Notes: generated by a model from the sequence alone, not told the origin. DNA of 64,000 nt from Acidobacteriota bacterium (GCA_013289685.1 JABCZL010000012.1:1-64000); one strand, 5' to 3'; shown: positions 1 to 8,525, numbered from the stretch's first letter. Numbers and translations are program-made.

Positions 1-2
1 GC

Positions 3-158
3 CCAGGTTGGAACGCGCAAACCACCTACGAGAGCGAAATGGCGCTCTTCAACGAGTGCATGCAGTGGTGTGCTCCAAAAGTGCTTGACACCGCCGACAT
101 TGTTAGAGATGGGGATTTATCGCCAGTCCGGAACCCAAGAAGTCAAAAGCGACCTTAA
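3..158 (+). CDS. C-terminal end of an unknown protein (partial)
   Basis: An open frame enters from the left edge and ends at TAA 156-158, giving about 51 residues, including the pieces YESEMALFNECMQWC and VLDTADIVRDG. The peptide reads like a normal soluble C-terminus but I do not recognise the family. Its stop overlaps the stop of the convergent minus-strand gene by a few bases, a typical convergent arrangement that supports both frames. The start lies outside the window, so no function is offered. Confidence 0.4.
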   Translation, partial: PGWNAQTTYESEMALFNECMQWCAPKVLDTADIVRDGDLSPVRNPRSQKRP

Positions 159-886
159 GGCGTGCAAGGTTCGTTGTTCTGAATGTGTCGCAGCACTCGT
201 CTGGCATCGAATCTGACCGGATAAAACTTGTCCCCATCGCCGCCATCATCTGCTGGGCCGTCCGCCGGAAGTATGAAGGGGTCCGTTTTGGCGATTTCCC
301 GCAACAAGGGAACGAAGTCTTGCCGATCCTTGCGGCAATCGACGATCTGTCGAACCACATGCGTTCGGACATGCGGCAAAGGGTCATTGAGCGATGAACG
401 AATTAGATCTCTTATGCGAATCTGTGAAGCAGCGTCGTTCCGGGCTTCCAGAAGAGCGACAGCCATGTCTAGTGCCGACATGCGCCGGATGAAGCCAGCC
501 ACGGTCGCAATAAGCCTGTGCATGTAGACCGTTGATGGGTCTTCGGCGTCTTCTTCTTCGTCGCCCTCACAATTATCTGTACCATTTCCGCAGCTGGCCG
601 CAGCCGCGAGCTTGGCCATTTCCATATCGGAGATGTTGTTTCTAGAGTTCTCCGCAGTCAACGATTGGATCACGCCCAGTCGCAGGCGCTCGACATCGCG
701 CGGAGCCGTCTTCTCGGAGGCCAAGAGCTTCGACGCTTCATCAAACGCCTTTTCTCGTTCATCCATCTTTGAGCTGCTCATCCTTTGCAGGATGGCCGAA
801 ACCGTCGGCGGCTCGGCAGGAGCTTGCTGAGCAGCTACTTGAACGACAACAAGCAAAATCGGAACTGTTAAGAATCTGGCACGCAT
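155..886 (-). CDS. Secreted hypothetical protein, possibly helical-repeat
   Basis: About 243 residues from the ATG at 886. The frame stays open further upstream, but only this start puts a signal peptide (MRARFLTVPILLVVVQVAAQQ) at the N-terminus. The mature part is helical, with an acidic stretch (EGDEEEDAEDP) near the middle and a C-terminal section (DPLPHVRTHVVRQIVD) that resembles a HEAT-like repeat, the pattern seen in acidobacterial proteins that count or scaffold in the periplasm. A pair of cysteines flanks the acidic loop. No catalytic motif is visible. Export is supported; any role is unknown. Confidence 0.6.
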   Translation of the reverse strand: MRARFLTVPILLVVVQVAAQQAPAEPPTVSAILQRMSSSKMDEREKAFDEASKLLASEKTAPRDVERLRLGVIQSLTAENSRNNISDMEMAKLAAAASCGNGTDNCEGDEEEDAEDPSTVYMHRLIATVAGFIRRMSALDMAVALLEARNDAASQIRIRDLIRSSLNDPLPHVRTHVVRQIVDCRKDRQDFVPLLREIAKTDPFILPADGPADDGGDGDKFYPVRFDARRVLRHIQNNEPCTP

Positions 887-951
887 TTTTCGCTGTCTTT
901 GGGAGTCAATTATGAGGCTAGGTCGAAGCGCGTGCGAGTAACTTCTGTAAT

Positions 952-1060
952 CAGATGGGATGAGAAGGCCGGTCTCCGGACGGGATGCGGTGTACGCTCC
1001 CAAGTTATCGACGTGCTCGAAGCACAGATAAAAAGGAGACCGGCCTGCTCATCCCATCTG
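952..1060. repeat. Near-perfect 26-bp inverted repeat with 57-nt spacer
   Basis: Arms at 952-977 and 1035-1060 are reverse complements with one mismatch (core GGAGACCGGCC). They lie in the 210-bp gap between the 3' end of the orphan permease gene (ends at 1097, minus strand) and the start of the next minus-strand gene at 886. There is no T-tract, so a simple terminator is unlikely. It could be a small non-autonomous element, a REP-type unit or a regulatory stem. Confidence 0.7.
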
Positions 1061-1096
1061 GTTTCGTCAGCTGAGAATTCGGTCCGGGAGGCGCGA

Positions 1097-3529
1097 CTAC
1101 TCGCAACGTAGGGCAACTAGCGGATCGACTTTAGAGGCGCGACGCGCCGGTATCGCGCAGGCCAAAGCAGACACCAAGCCCAGGATAATCGCTCCGGCCA
1201 GGAGAATGACCGGATCGCGGGCATTCCCTCGTGCCCACTTCGCGATGATTTGACTCAGGGCGAGCGAAAGGGCGACGCCTGCGAAGATTCCAGCACCCAT
1301 GCTTCCCAAGGCCGACCTGAACACGATTCGCAGCAAGTCTCCGCGTTGCGCTCCCAGCGCGAGACGGATCCCAAACTCATTGGTCCGCTGTGCCACCGTG
1401 TAGGACGCCACGCTGTGCAGTCCGATGGCGGCGAGGGCGAGGGCGAGCCACGCAAAGGCGCCGAAGATCCACGCTGCGATATGCTCCTGCTGCCACTCGG
1501 GTTCATAGGTGAGGCGAGTTTCGAGATCACCGGCGAAGGTGGACTGATCCGGATTAATTTCCCGCAACTGCTCGCGCACGGTATTTAGGAGCGTCAGGGG
1601 TGGGACCTCGGAGCGAACCAGAATCTCCGTGCTCTCCCCCATGCTGAACGTATAGGGCACGAAGACGGCGGGTCTGGCGCCGGTCCGCAGACCGTCATTG
1701 CGCGCGTCGTCGACGATGCCGACAATCTGTAACCAGGAACTGCCAATATGCGGCGGTGACAACACTGTGGCCGGGTTGCCTTCGAGACCCGGCATTTTCA
1801 CCGAGTGCCCGATGGCATCGCCATTGGGAAAGTAGCGCTGCGCGAGGGTGCGGTTGATGACGGCTACGTGGGCGCCCCTGGAATTCTCGGCGTCGCTCCA
1901 GATACGCCCTTGCAGCAGAGGAATGCGCAGGACGGAAAAGTAGTCGGGACTAGTTAGGTTGATCGATCCCATTGGAGCGTTCGCCACCGGTTTGCCCAGA
2001 ATCTCAAATCCCATGATCCATCCATTGCGTGGCGGCGTCGCATCCGTGGAAATCGCCGCTGCGGTCACACCGGACGTTTCGGCGACTTTCCCGCGCAACT
2101 GCTCAAAATAGGCGACACGCGCGGGCCAGGTGCGATAGGACTCCTCGCGTAAAGGAATGCCGATCGCCATCACATTGTGCGGATCGAAACCGAGGGGCTG
2201 ATGAATCAACTGGGCGAACCCCTTCATGGAAGAGCCCGCAGCTGCCAGCAACAACAATGTCAGCGCCACTTGCGCGGCGATCAGGATGCTGTGGGTTCTG
2301 CGTCCGCGGACGCTGCCGGCTACGCGACGTGTGCCGGACTGCATGATTTGGCCTATCTGCGTCCGCGAGAGTTGCAGCGCCGGCCAAAGCCCGAACAGCA
2401 CGCCGGTTCCCAGTGCTACCGTGACGCTGAAAACGAGCACAGGCAGGTTGATGCCAATCGATACCTCGGAAGCAAACGAAGATCGCGGCAGCAGACTTTG
2501 AATCACGGCCAGAGCGCCGTAAGACGTCAGAACGCCGATTGCCGCTCCAATGGCGGCGAGAAGCAGCGATTCGGTGAGCAACTGACGAATGATGCGAAGG
2601 CGGCCCGCGCCGATTGCGGTCCTTACCGCCAATTCGTGCTGCCGGGCCGTGCCCCTCGCCAGCAACAGAATTGAGACGTTCCCGCATCCGATCGCGAGCA
2701 GCAACATCACCGCGCCAAAGAGCAAGTACAGCGTTCCACCCAAGGAGCTGACGACCCAGTCGTTCAGTCCTTGCACATGAACCTTGAAGACGTCGGGAAA
2801 ATCGTTCGGCATGTAGCTGGCGAACTGTTCGACGAGCGGCTGAAGCGCGGCGTCGGCCGCGGCCGGGCTGACGCCGGTCCGCAGGAGCAAATTGATGACC
2901 GAAGTGCGCCCCGGATCGCGCATCAGCTTCAGCGGGAGATATACGTCTCCGTCACCCCAGGCGAATCGCGGGGCGGCGACGCCCACGATCTTAAAATTCT
3001 TGTGATCCAGTTGCAGCGCGTGACCCAATACGTCTGGGTTGGATAAGTAGTGTTTGCGCCAGAATTTGTAAGAGAGCACTACGATAGGTTGCGGCTCCTG
3101 GCCATCAACTGCGTCAGATGGCCAGATTCCGCGCCCCAGCAGCGGGGGAACGCCGAGATCCTGAAAAGCATTCGAGATCAGGCTTACGGCGTTGACGCTC
3201 TCCGGAAGATCTTGCCCGGTCAGCATCAGCGCGTTGTAGTCCATGGTCAGAACGCTCTCGACCACGGGGGATTGACGCAAAGTCTGAATCTCGGCACCGT
3301 TTAGGACGACGGGATCCCCGGAACCTGCTTTGCTGTCCACCGTGAGCCGCACAATTCGATCCGCCGCAGGGTAGGGATAAGGATTTACGAGCGCCGCATA
3401 AATCACGCTGAACACAGCGGTCGCTGCTCCAATGCCGAGCGCCAGGGAGAGGACTGCGGTCAGCGTGAATCCTGCACTCTTGATGAGCTGACGCGCAGAG
3501 TAGCGGAGATCCTGAAGCAAAGTGTGCAT
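1097..3529 (-). CDS. Acidobacterial duplicated orphan permease (MacB/FtsX-like)
   Basis: 810 residues. The N-terminus (LLQDLRYSARQLIKSAGFTL followed by a hydrophobic helix, LALGIGAATAVFSV) is diagnostic for the ADOP family, in which a MacB periplasmic core plus FtsX permease unit is present twice in one chain. FtsX-type helices lie around residues 265-425 and again near 690-800 (FGIRLALGAQ, then the ARRASKVDPLVALR tail). The family is known to lack a neighbouring ATPase, and none is seen here. ATG 3529 has CAGGAG eight bases upstream. The substrate is unknown; roles in lipoprotein, peptide or antibiotic export are inferred from MacB. A second member lies at 50913-53354. Confidence 0.9.
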   Translation of the reverse strand: MHTLLQDLRYSARQLIKSAGFTLTAVLSLALGIGAATAVFSVIYAALVNPYPYPAADRIVRLTVDSKAGSGDPVVLNGAEIQTLRQSPVVESVLTMDYNALMLTGQDLPESVNAVSLISNAFQDLGVPPLLGRGIWPSDAVDGQEPQPIVVLSYKFWRKHYLSNPDVLGHALQLDHKNFKIVGVAAPRFAWGDGDVYLPLKLMRDPGRTSVINLLLRTGVSPAAADAALQPLVEQFASYMPNDFPDVFKVHVQGLNDWVVSSLGGTLYLLFGAVMLLLAIGCGNVSILLLARGTARQHELAVRTAIGAGRLRIIRQLLTESLLLAAIGAAIGVLTSYGALAVIQSLLPRSSFASEVSIGINLPVLVFSVTVALGTGVLFGLWPALQLSRTQIGQIMQSGTRRVAGSVRGRRTHSILIAAQVALTLLLLAAAGSSMKGFAQLIHQPLGFDPHNVMAIGIPLREESYRTWPARVAYFEQLRGKVAETSGVTAAAISTDATPPRNGWIMGFEILGKPVANAPMGSINLTSPDYFSVLRIPLLQGRIWSDAENSRGAHVAVINRTLAQRYFPNGDAIGHSVKMPGLEGNPATVLSPPHIGSSWLQIVGIVDDARNDGLRTGARPAVFVPYTFSMGESTEILVRSEVPPLTLLNTVREQLREINPDQSTFAGDLETRLTYEPEWQQEHIAAWIFGAFAWLALALAAIGLHSVASYTVAQRTNEFGIRLALGAQRGDLLRIVFRSALGSMGAGIFAGVALSLALSQIIAKWARGNARDPVILLAGAIILGLVSALACAIPARRASKVDPLVALRCE

Positions 3530-4049
3530 GACTCAACTCCTGGCAGTAAGAGAGATGCGGTGATGGTCTCATGGGTATCGCGATTCGGGGAAGTTAACTG
3601 TTGAAGTATCCCCATTACACTCAATGACCAGCGGTCAAAACGTAGAAATGACCCTTGCGGGGTTTCGCGCGTACGCTGATTACGGCCAGTAGACCAGCTC
3701 AAGTGAGAGTTTTCATCGCAGAATCGTCACCGCCCCACCGACACAAACCTCGCGTCAATTCCGTCCTCATCGCCTCAAGGACAGCACCCTGGTCGCACCC
3801 TGATCTTCTGACATGCAATTCCCTTACCTAGCGGAAAATAGAGTCGGAATCTGTCCCGCGTAGCCCAGGCCTCTGCCGGGTGGCGGCAACGTTCAAGGAA
3901 AGTCAGTCCATCGAGGTAGTGATTCCTTCGACTTTTCGTCTTCTGGAGAATGGTCCCATCCGAGAACAGTTCCAGCAGTACTCATTGGATTAGGTTCGTC
4001 TTCGGCAAAATACCCGTCGGCAAAACAACGTCGACCAATTTGTCCTGTG
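3530..4049. other. Non-coding stretch upstream of decayed genes
   Basis: About 520 bases between the start of the orphan permease gene and the first recognisable remnant of a metallo-hydrolase. It should hold the permease promoter. I see no reading frame with family resemblance, no tRNA-like fold and no strong hairpin. Confidence 0.4.
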
Positions 4050-4440
4050 CCGGCGCGCCGCCTCGCCATGGCCCTGCCTTATGAAGAATTTCGGGTCCAG
4101 CAAGTAGACATGTCGCCGCTTGCGCCTGGAGTGTGGCTCGCGCGCGCTCGCGCGCGGTGGAACCCACAACTCTTTCGTCATCGAGATGGCCGATCACCTT
4201 GTCATCTTCGAGCCGGCTCTCTTCGAGGGGCGCTCGGAGGCAGTCATCGCCGCGGCCAAGAAGTCAGCCCCAGGCAAGCCCATTCGACACTCGTACTCAG
4301 CCATTTTCACGATGATCATATGAGCGGAGTGCGAACTTATGCCGCCGAGGGGGCGACCGTCGTCCATTCAAGGCGATTACATTCGCGCGGTGCTCGGTCA
4401 GCGGCGAACGCTTGAACCGGTCATTATCAGGCAGCAGCAA
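4050..4440 (+). pseudogene. Frameshifted remnant of an MBL-fold metallo-hydrolase
   Basis: Pieces of one protein appear in successive frames: QQVDMSPLAPGVWLA, then THNSFVIEMADHLVIFEPAL and VIAAAKKSAPGKPIRH, then LVLSHFHDDHMSGVRTYAAE with the HxHxDH zinc motif, then GDYIRAVLGQRRTLEPVI. Read together these are the N-terminal half of a metallo-beta-lactamase-fold protein, but at least three frame changes separate them and no frame spans more than about 120 codons. One break lies in an alternating CG run near 4138-4157. The C-terminal half is missing. Decay looks fairly recent because the residues are still recognisable. Confidence 0.7.
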
Positions 4441-4501
4441 CCCGACGACTCAACGTCAACATCCCGCTCAGCGACCAACATTTCACGACCAACATTTCAC
4501 G

Positions 4502-4600
4502 CGATTTGCGCCCGGTCAGGTAGGCGGCATGATGTGGAACGGCCCAGCGTTCGATCCCGAACTCAATCTGCTATATACGCCGACGGTAGAGAGGCCCGAG
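4502..4600 (+). pseudogene. Short remnant of a PQQ-dependent dehydrogenase
   Basis: The stretch reading FAPGQVGGMMWNGPAFDPE followed by LNLLYTPTV matches the conserved blade of quinoprotein alcohol/glucose dehydrogenases (pattern GGxxWNGPAYDPxLNxLY). Only about 33 codons remain, with no start, no signal peptide and no following propeller blades. It directly follows the decayed metallo-hydrolase, so the segment appears to be a graveyard of gene fragments produced by deletion. Confidence 0.55.
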
Positions 4601-4634
4601 GACCATCGTCGTAGTCAGCGGTTGGGTTAGGTGA

Positions 4635-5213
4635 CTATTGAGAGGCGCCAAAAAGCACCGGACTTACCATGATTTCAATCTTGGCTGCCATCTCCTCGGC
4701 AGGAATACGGTTGGGGGTCTGAAACCAGCGGCGCGCGGCTCCAAAAACGGCCCAGGCCGCTGTGGTTGCCATCAGCGCCGCATCTACACCGGGTGCAGTC
4801 CCATGAAGGGCAAGGCCTTCCTTGAACATATCCTCGACGACCGGGATGATGGAGATTTGCGGAGGCATCCGAGCCAACTGAGTGGGACAGCCAGTGCTTT
4901 CAGCCAGATAGTCGCAGACACCGAGCGCAATGGAGCGGAGTGCTCCATGGCAGTCGGTAAAGGTGATGGCGCGGCGCTCTATTAGATCGCGGAAGCGGAC
5001 GCCGGTCATGGCCTGCAGCAGCGCATTCTTGTCCGGATAGTGCAGATAAAAGGTGGCCCGGTTCAACGTGGCCTCGTCGGCGATCTCCTGCACGGAAATA
5101 TCTTCGAACTCCTTTTTGATCAATAAGATGGCAAGTGCGTCCATCAGCATGCGGCGGCTGCGCAGAATGCGGGGATCCGTCGTTCCGGTCTCGGGTTGGA
5201 GAAGCTGGGCCAT
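4635..5213 (-). CDS. TetR/AcrR-family transcriptional repressor
   Basis: 192 residues. An N-terminal helix-turn-helix (about 25-65: LAILLIKKEFEDISVQEIAD, then NRATFYLHYPDKNALL) is typical of TetR. The C-terminal ligand domain is not conserved enough to name an inducer. The gene is transcribed away from the azoreductase/DoxX pair, the classical position for a local repressor; the shared 100-bp gap holds repeated CGACA..TG half-sites. The likely role is repression of the flanking oxidoreductase genes until a quinone- or electrophile-type compound is bound; this is inference from arrangement. Confidence 0.88.
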   Translation of the reverse strand: MAQLLQPETGTTDPRILRSRRMLMDALAILLIKKEFEDISVQEIADEATLNRATFYLHYPDKNALLQAMTGVRFRDLIERRAITFTDCHGALRSIALGVCDYLAESTGCPTQLARMPPQISIIPVVEDMFKEGLALHGTAPGVDAALMATTAAWAVFGAARRWFQTPNRIPAEEMAAKIEIMVSPVLFGASQ

Positions 5214-5245
5214 TCCTACTGTAAAGATACTCCTCGCCGAGTAAA

Positions 5246-5298
5246 CGACACTTGTTTATTTTATGAATCGACAGATGTTTATTACTAATCATATGTCG
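5246..5298. promoter_or_regulatory. Candidate TetR operator: repeated CGACA half-sites
   Basis: Between the divergent regulator and azoreductase genes lie two direct 15-mers, CGACACTTGTTTATT (5246-5260) and CGACAGATGTTTATT (5269-5283). The second also forms an imperfect palindrome with CATATGTCG (5290-5298). The sites end just before the azoreductase ribosome-binding site AGGAGG (about 5302). The geometry fits a dimeric repressor controlling both directions. Confidence 0.5.
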
Positions 5299-5315
5299 TG
5301 CAGGAGGAATTCTCA

Positions 5316-5942
5316 ATGTCAACACTGCTACATATCGATTCCAGCCCACTCTACGGTCGGTCAGTCTCCCGCGAGCTGACCGCGGCATTCGTCACCCAGT
5401 GGAAGGCTTCGCATCCGGATGGATGGGTCATCGACCGCGACCTCAACGCAACCGCGATCCCACCGGTCAATGCGGAATGGGTCGGTGCCGCCTACACTCC
5501 GGAACAGGCCCGCACTCCGCAGCAGAACGAATTGCTTTCGCTCTCCGACTCGCTGCTCGCCGAATTGGAGCAGGCCGATGAGTATGTCGTCGGAGTGCCG
5601 ATGCATAATTTTGGCGTGCCTTCCGTGCTTAAGCTATGGATCGACCAGATTGCGCGGGTCGGCAGGACTTTCTCCTACGGGGAGGGAGGTCCAAAGGGTA
5701 TGATCATCGGCAAGAAGGCGACCTTCATCATCGCAACCGGCGGCATCTACGAAGCGCAGACGCAAATGGCCTCGTTCAATTTCGTGGAACCGTATCTGCG
5801 GTCCGTATTTGGTTTTCTTGGCGTGACGGACGCGACCTTCCTTACTGCAGGGGGGACCAGCGTGCTGAACCAGGGGCAGGACCGGACCGCGTTTCTTGCA
5901 CCGCATCTTCAATCTGTGCAGACGCACGCACAGAACTTCTAG
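5316..5942 (+). CDS. azoR: FMN-dependent NADH-azoreductase / quinone reductase
   Basis: 208 residues of flavodoxin-like fold. Visible AzoR/AcpD landmarks are the FMN phosphate loop near the N-terminus (IDSSPLYGRSVSRELT), the VVGVPMHNFGVPSVLKLWID segment and ARVGRTFSY. The enzyme transfers two electrons from NAD(P)H to quinones or azo compounds in the cytoplasm. ATG 5316 is chosen because a strong AGGAGG lies just upstream, inside a longer possible GTG frame from 5298. A DoxX-like membrane protein follows after 15 bases, and a TetR gene is divergent, suggesting an inducible detoxification unit. Confidence 0.92.
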   Translation: MSTLLHIDSSPLYGRSVSRELTAAFVTQWKASHPDGWVIDRDLNATAIPPVNAEWVGAAYTPEQARTPQQNELLSLSDSLLAELEQADEYVVGVPMHNFGVPSVLKLWIDQIARVGRTFSYGEGGPKGMIIGKKATFIIATGGIYEAQTQMASFNFVEPYLRSVFGFLGVTDATFLTAGGTSVLNQGQDRTAFLAPHLQSVQTHAQNF

Positions 5943-5957
5943 AAAGGACACACACAC

Positions 5958-6350
5958 ATGAAAATTGCTTCAATTGTTGCTCGCTATCTACTGGGCCTTA
6001 CGTTTACGGTCTTTGGGTTGAACGGTTTTCTCAACTTCATCCACCAGCCACCACCGACGAATCCGATCGCGCTACAGTTTCTGGTCTCCGTCAGCGAGTC
6101 GCATTTCGCCGCATTCTTCTTCGCGATGCAATTGCTCGGTGGACTGCTGTTGCTTTCGGGCTACTTCGTGCCACTCGCGCTGACAATCCTGGCGGCGGAG
6201 CTCTACAACATCCTTGCGTTTCACCTGACGCTTGCGCCGGCGAGCATTCCTCCGGCTCTGGTGGCCGCTGTACTGTGGGTACTGGTCTTCCTTCAGTACC
6301 GCGAAAGCTTCAAGGGAATCTTCAGCGCGAAGCCTGCGACGCAGCCATGA
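5958..6350 (+). CDS. DoxX-like four-helix membrane protein
   Basis: 130 residues with four hydrophobic helices. The start IVARYLLGLTFTVFGLNGF and the central AMQLLGGLLLLSGYFVPLAL are characteristic of the DoxX/DoxD-like family found in the inner membrane. The start is ATG 5958 with AGAAAGGA upstream. It is almost certainly co-transcribed with the azoreductase. The biochemical role of this DoxX subgroup is unsettled; co-occurrence with quinone reductases suggests a link to membrane quinone or thiol redox balance. Confidence 0.85.
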   Translation: MKIASIVARYLLGLTFTVFGLNGFLNFIHQPPPTNPIALQFLVSVSESHFAAFFFAMQLLGGLLLLSGYFVPLALTILAAELYNILAFHLTLAPASIPPALVAAVLWVLVFLQYRESFKGIFSAKPATQP

Positions 6351-6529
6351 GTTGCGTCGCAGTACTCGCAGCGATTCGGACCGATCGAGCTTGAGTTGCA
6401 ATCGGAGCATTTCTAATTGAGCGGCTGGAGACGATGAGTGGATGAAAGCCTCAATAAACCCTATCGGCCCCAGATCCCTCACTCCCCATCGTGTCCGGAC
6501 AGTCCCCAATCCGGATTCAGGAGAAACTG

Positions 6530-6577
6530 ATGCCTAAGATTATGGTCCAAATTATGATCCAAATTATGGGCCAATAA
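6530..6577 (+). CDS. Possible 15-residue microprotein made of IMxQ repeats
   Basis: ATG 6530 is preceded by CAGGAG with six-base spacing and runs to TAA 6575-6577, coding for MPKIMVQIMIQIMGQ. The coding part is a 12-bp unit (ATTATGGTCCAA, ATTATGATCCAA, ATTATGGGCCAA) repeated three times in phase. It sits in the otherwise empty 366-bp gap 6351-6716. The good ribosome-binding site is the main argument for translation; it may equally be a chance frame in a tandem repeat. Confidence 0.25.
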   Translation: MPKIMVQIMIQIMGQ

Positions 6578-6716
6578 TCGTTTCCGACTGCTGTTAGGAC
6601 GCTTCAAGGAGCGATCCGCGTCGCGCTGCTCAATTCCCGAGGCAGCCTTCGACCCACTGGCTCATTTCACTTTGGTAATTTGAAGAAACCTGCCGCCAAG
6701 ATGATGATTGGCGAGT

Positions 6717-6995
6717 ATGTCGAATTCTGACAGTACCCGCCGGTGGCCTCGCCTTCCTGTAGACATGCCCGTGCGCGTGGTGACCTCCAAGGGCTTCTCG
6801 ACGACCGTCGTCGAGGGCCGGGGCACGGAATTGAGCGAGGGCGGCATGGTGTTGTATGCGGGCATCCTTTTGAACCCGGGGGATTTACTGGAGATTGAGT
6901 TCGATACGCCCGCGCCTTCCCGGCTGCCTGCCATTGTGCGCTCGCGCAACGGTTTCTGTTTCGGCCTGGAATTCATCACCCCGCTGCCCGCGTAA
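6717..6995 (+). CDS. PilZ-domain protein (putative c-di-GMP receptor)
   Basis: 92 residues, a stand-alone PilZ domain. The N-terminal RRWPRLPVDMPVRV carries the arginine motif and ELSEGGM matches the D/NxSxxG motif that together bind cyclic di-GMP; the first position of the latter is Glu instead of Asp/Asn. The RRxxR motif is also imperfect (RRWPR fits). ATG 6717 was chosen; a TTG nine bases earlier is possible. It is likely cytosolic and alters a partner protein in response to c-di-GMP. No c-di-GMP enzyme is encoded nearby. Confidence 0.8.
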   Translation: MSNSDSTRRWPRLPVDMPVRVVTSKGFSTTVVEGRGTELSEGGMVLYAGILLNPGDLLEIEFDTPAPSRLPAIVRSRNGFCFGLEFITPLPA

Positions 6996-7078
6996 TTCTC
7001 TCGCCCTGACTATCTCTCACGTGGCGTAGCCCGCAGATTTGTTCTAGCATCGCTAGGCAACCTGGAGGAGCCCTCATT

Positions 7079-8485
7079 ATGTACTTCGAACAGTTCTATC
7101 TGGGATGCCTGGCACACGCTTCCTACCTTCTGGCTTCGGAAGGCGAGGCCGTGGTGGTCGATCCGCAAAGGGACGTGGAGCTGTATCTGAAAGCGGCGGA
7201 GCAGCACGGCGCCACGATCCGGCATATTTTTGAAAGTCACCTGCACGCCGATTTCGTTTCCGGACACAAGGAATTGGCGGCGCGCACCGGCGCGAAGATC
7301 TACATGGGAGCGCAAGCCGGAGCGACGTTTCCTCACGTGGCCGTGCACGACGGCTTTGAGCTGACGTTTGGAAAGGCGTCTATCCGCGTGCTCGAAACTC
7401 CAGGGCACACGCCGGAGAGCATCTGCCTGGTGGTCACGGATGGCGAGGTCGCAGACCATGAGAAGTCCGCCGCGCCCTGGGCCGTCCTGACCGGGGACAC
7501 GCTGTTCATCGGCGATGTGGGCCGTCCCGACCTGTCGCCCCGGCACACTCCGGCGGAACTCGCCGGCCTGCTCTACGACAGTCTGCACCACAAGTTGCTC
7601 ACGCTAGCGGACAGCGTTCTTGTTTATCCCGCACACGGCGCTGGTTCCCTCTGCGGCAAGAATATGCGCGCGGAGCGCTCATCCACGATTGGCACCGAGC
7701 GCCTTACCAACTACGCGCTGCAGATCAAGAGCAGGGAAGAATTCGTTCAGCAGTTGACCAGCAATCTTCCGGCGCGGCCGGAATATTTCCTCAAAGATGC
7801 GGAGATCAACCGCACGGGCGCCACGGCCTTGGCGGACTTGGCGCCGCTGCGGGCCATTGCTCCCGTTGAGTTGAAGTCGATGCTGAATGCGGGCGAGATC
7901 GCACTCGACGTGCGGCCCGGCGAGGAATTTGCCGCCGAGCATGTGCCAGGATCGGTGAACATCGCGCTGTCGGGACAGTTTGCCTCCTGGGCGGGCACGG
8001 TGTTGGGACTGTCGGCCCATCCCGTGTTGATTGCAGCGTCGGACGCGCAGTTGGAGGAGGCGCGGCTCCGGCTGGCGCGGGTCGGCATCGAAGTTCTGGG
8101 TGGATATCTTGCAGGAGGCGTTGCCGCCTGGAAGCAGGCTGGATTCCAGCTGGGGAGCATCTCGCAGATCACCGCGGACGAGCTCCAGGCGCGGTTGCAG
8201 TCAGACCGAGTGCAAGTGCTCGACGTCCGCCGCGAGCCCGAGTGGGACGCCGGACACATTGAGAACGCGGCGTGGTGGCCGCTCGATAACTTCAGAGTCT
8301 CTCCGCCTGAGATTGGCCATGATGCGCCCATCGCGGTTCACTGCAAGGGCGGCTATCGCAGCATGATCGCTAGCAGCCTGCTGCAACGCGCCGGCTTCAA
8401 GCATGTGATCAACCTAATCGGTGGATTTGATGCCTGGCAGCAGGCGAAGCTGCCCAGCGTGAGCGCCAAGCCGGTTGGGGTCTGA
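7079..8485 (+). CDS. MBL-fold persulfide-dioxygenase-like enzyme with two rhodanese domains
   Basis: 468 residues. Residues 1-235 form an ETHE1/CstB-type metallo-beta-lactamase domain with metal ligands in HLHADFVSGH (54-63), ETPGHTPES and GDTLFIGDVGRPDL. Two rhodanese domains follow. The first (about 258-355) has VLIAASDAQ where the catalytic loop should be and lacks Cys; the second (about 362-460) keeps the loop HCKGGYRS with Cys422. The likely role is oxidation of glutathione or protein persulfides and sulfur transfer in the cytoplasm. A good upstream site (CTGGAGGAG) precedes ATG 7079. No sulfide:quinone reductase is adjacent. Confidence 0.88.
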   Translation: MYFEQFYLGCLAHASYLLASEGEAVVVDPQRDVELYLKAAEQHGATIRHIFESHLHADFVSGHKELAARTGAKIYMGAQAGATFPHVAVHDGFELTFGKASIRVLETPGHTPESICLVVTDGEVADHEKSAAPWAVLTGDTLFIGDVGRPDLSPRHTPAELAGLLYDSLHHKLLTLADSVLVYPAHGAGSLCGKNMRAERSSTIGTERLTNYALQIKSREEFVQQLTSNLPARPEYFLKDAEINRTGATALADLAPLRAIAPVELKSMLNAGEIALDVRPGEEFAAEHVPGSVNIALSGQFASWAGTVLGLSAHPVLIAASDAQLEEARLRLARVGIEVLGGYLAGGVAAWKQAGFQLGSISQITADELQARLQSDRVQVLDVRREPEWDAGHIENAAWWPLDNFRVSPPEIGHDAPIAVHCKGGYRSMIASSLLQRAGFKHVINLIGGFDAWQQAKLPSVSAKPVGV

Positions 8486-8499
8486 ATTCTGCCTGTGGA

Positions 8500-8525
8500 A
8501 AAAGTGTTCCTGCAGGAACACTTTT
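8500..8525. terminator. Perfect 26-bp palindrome, bidirectional terminator
   Basis: The sequence from 8500 to 8525 equals its own reverse complement (arms AAAAGTGTTCCTG / CAGGAACACTTTT). It lies 15 bases after the stop of the MBL-rhodanese gene and before the convergent small membrane-protein gene. The flanking A and T runs provide U-tracts in both directions. Confidence 0.8.
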
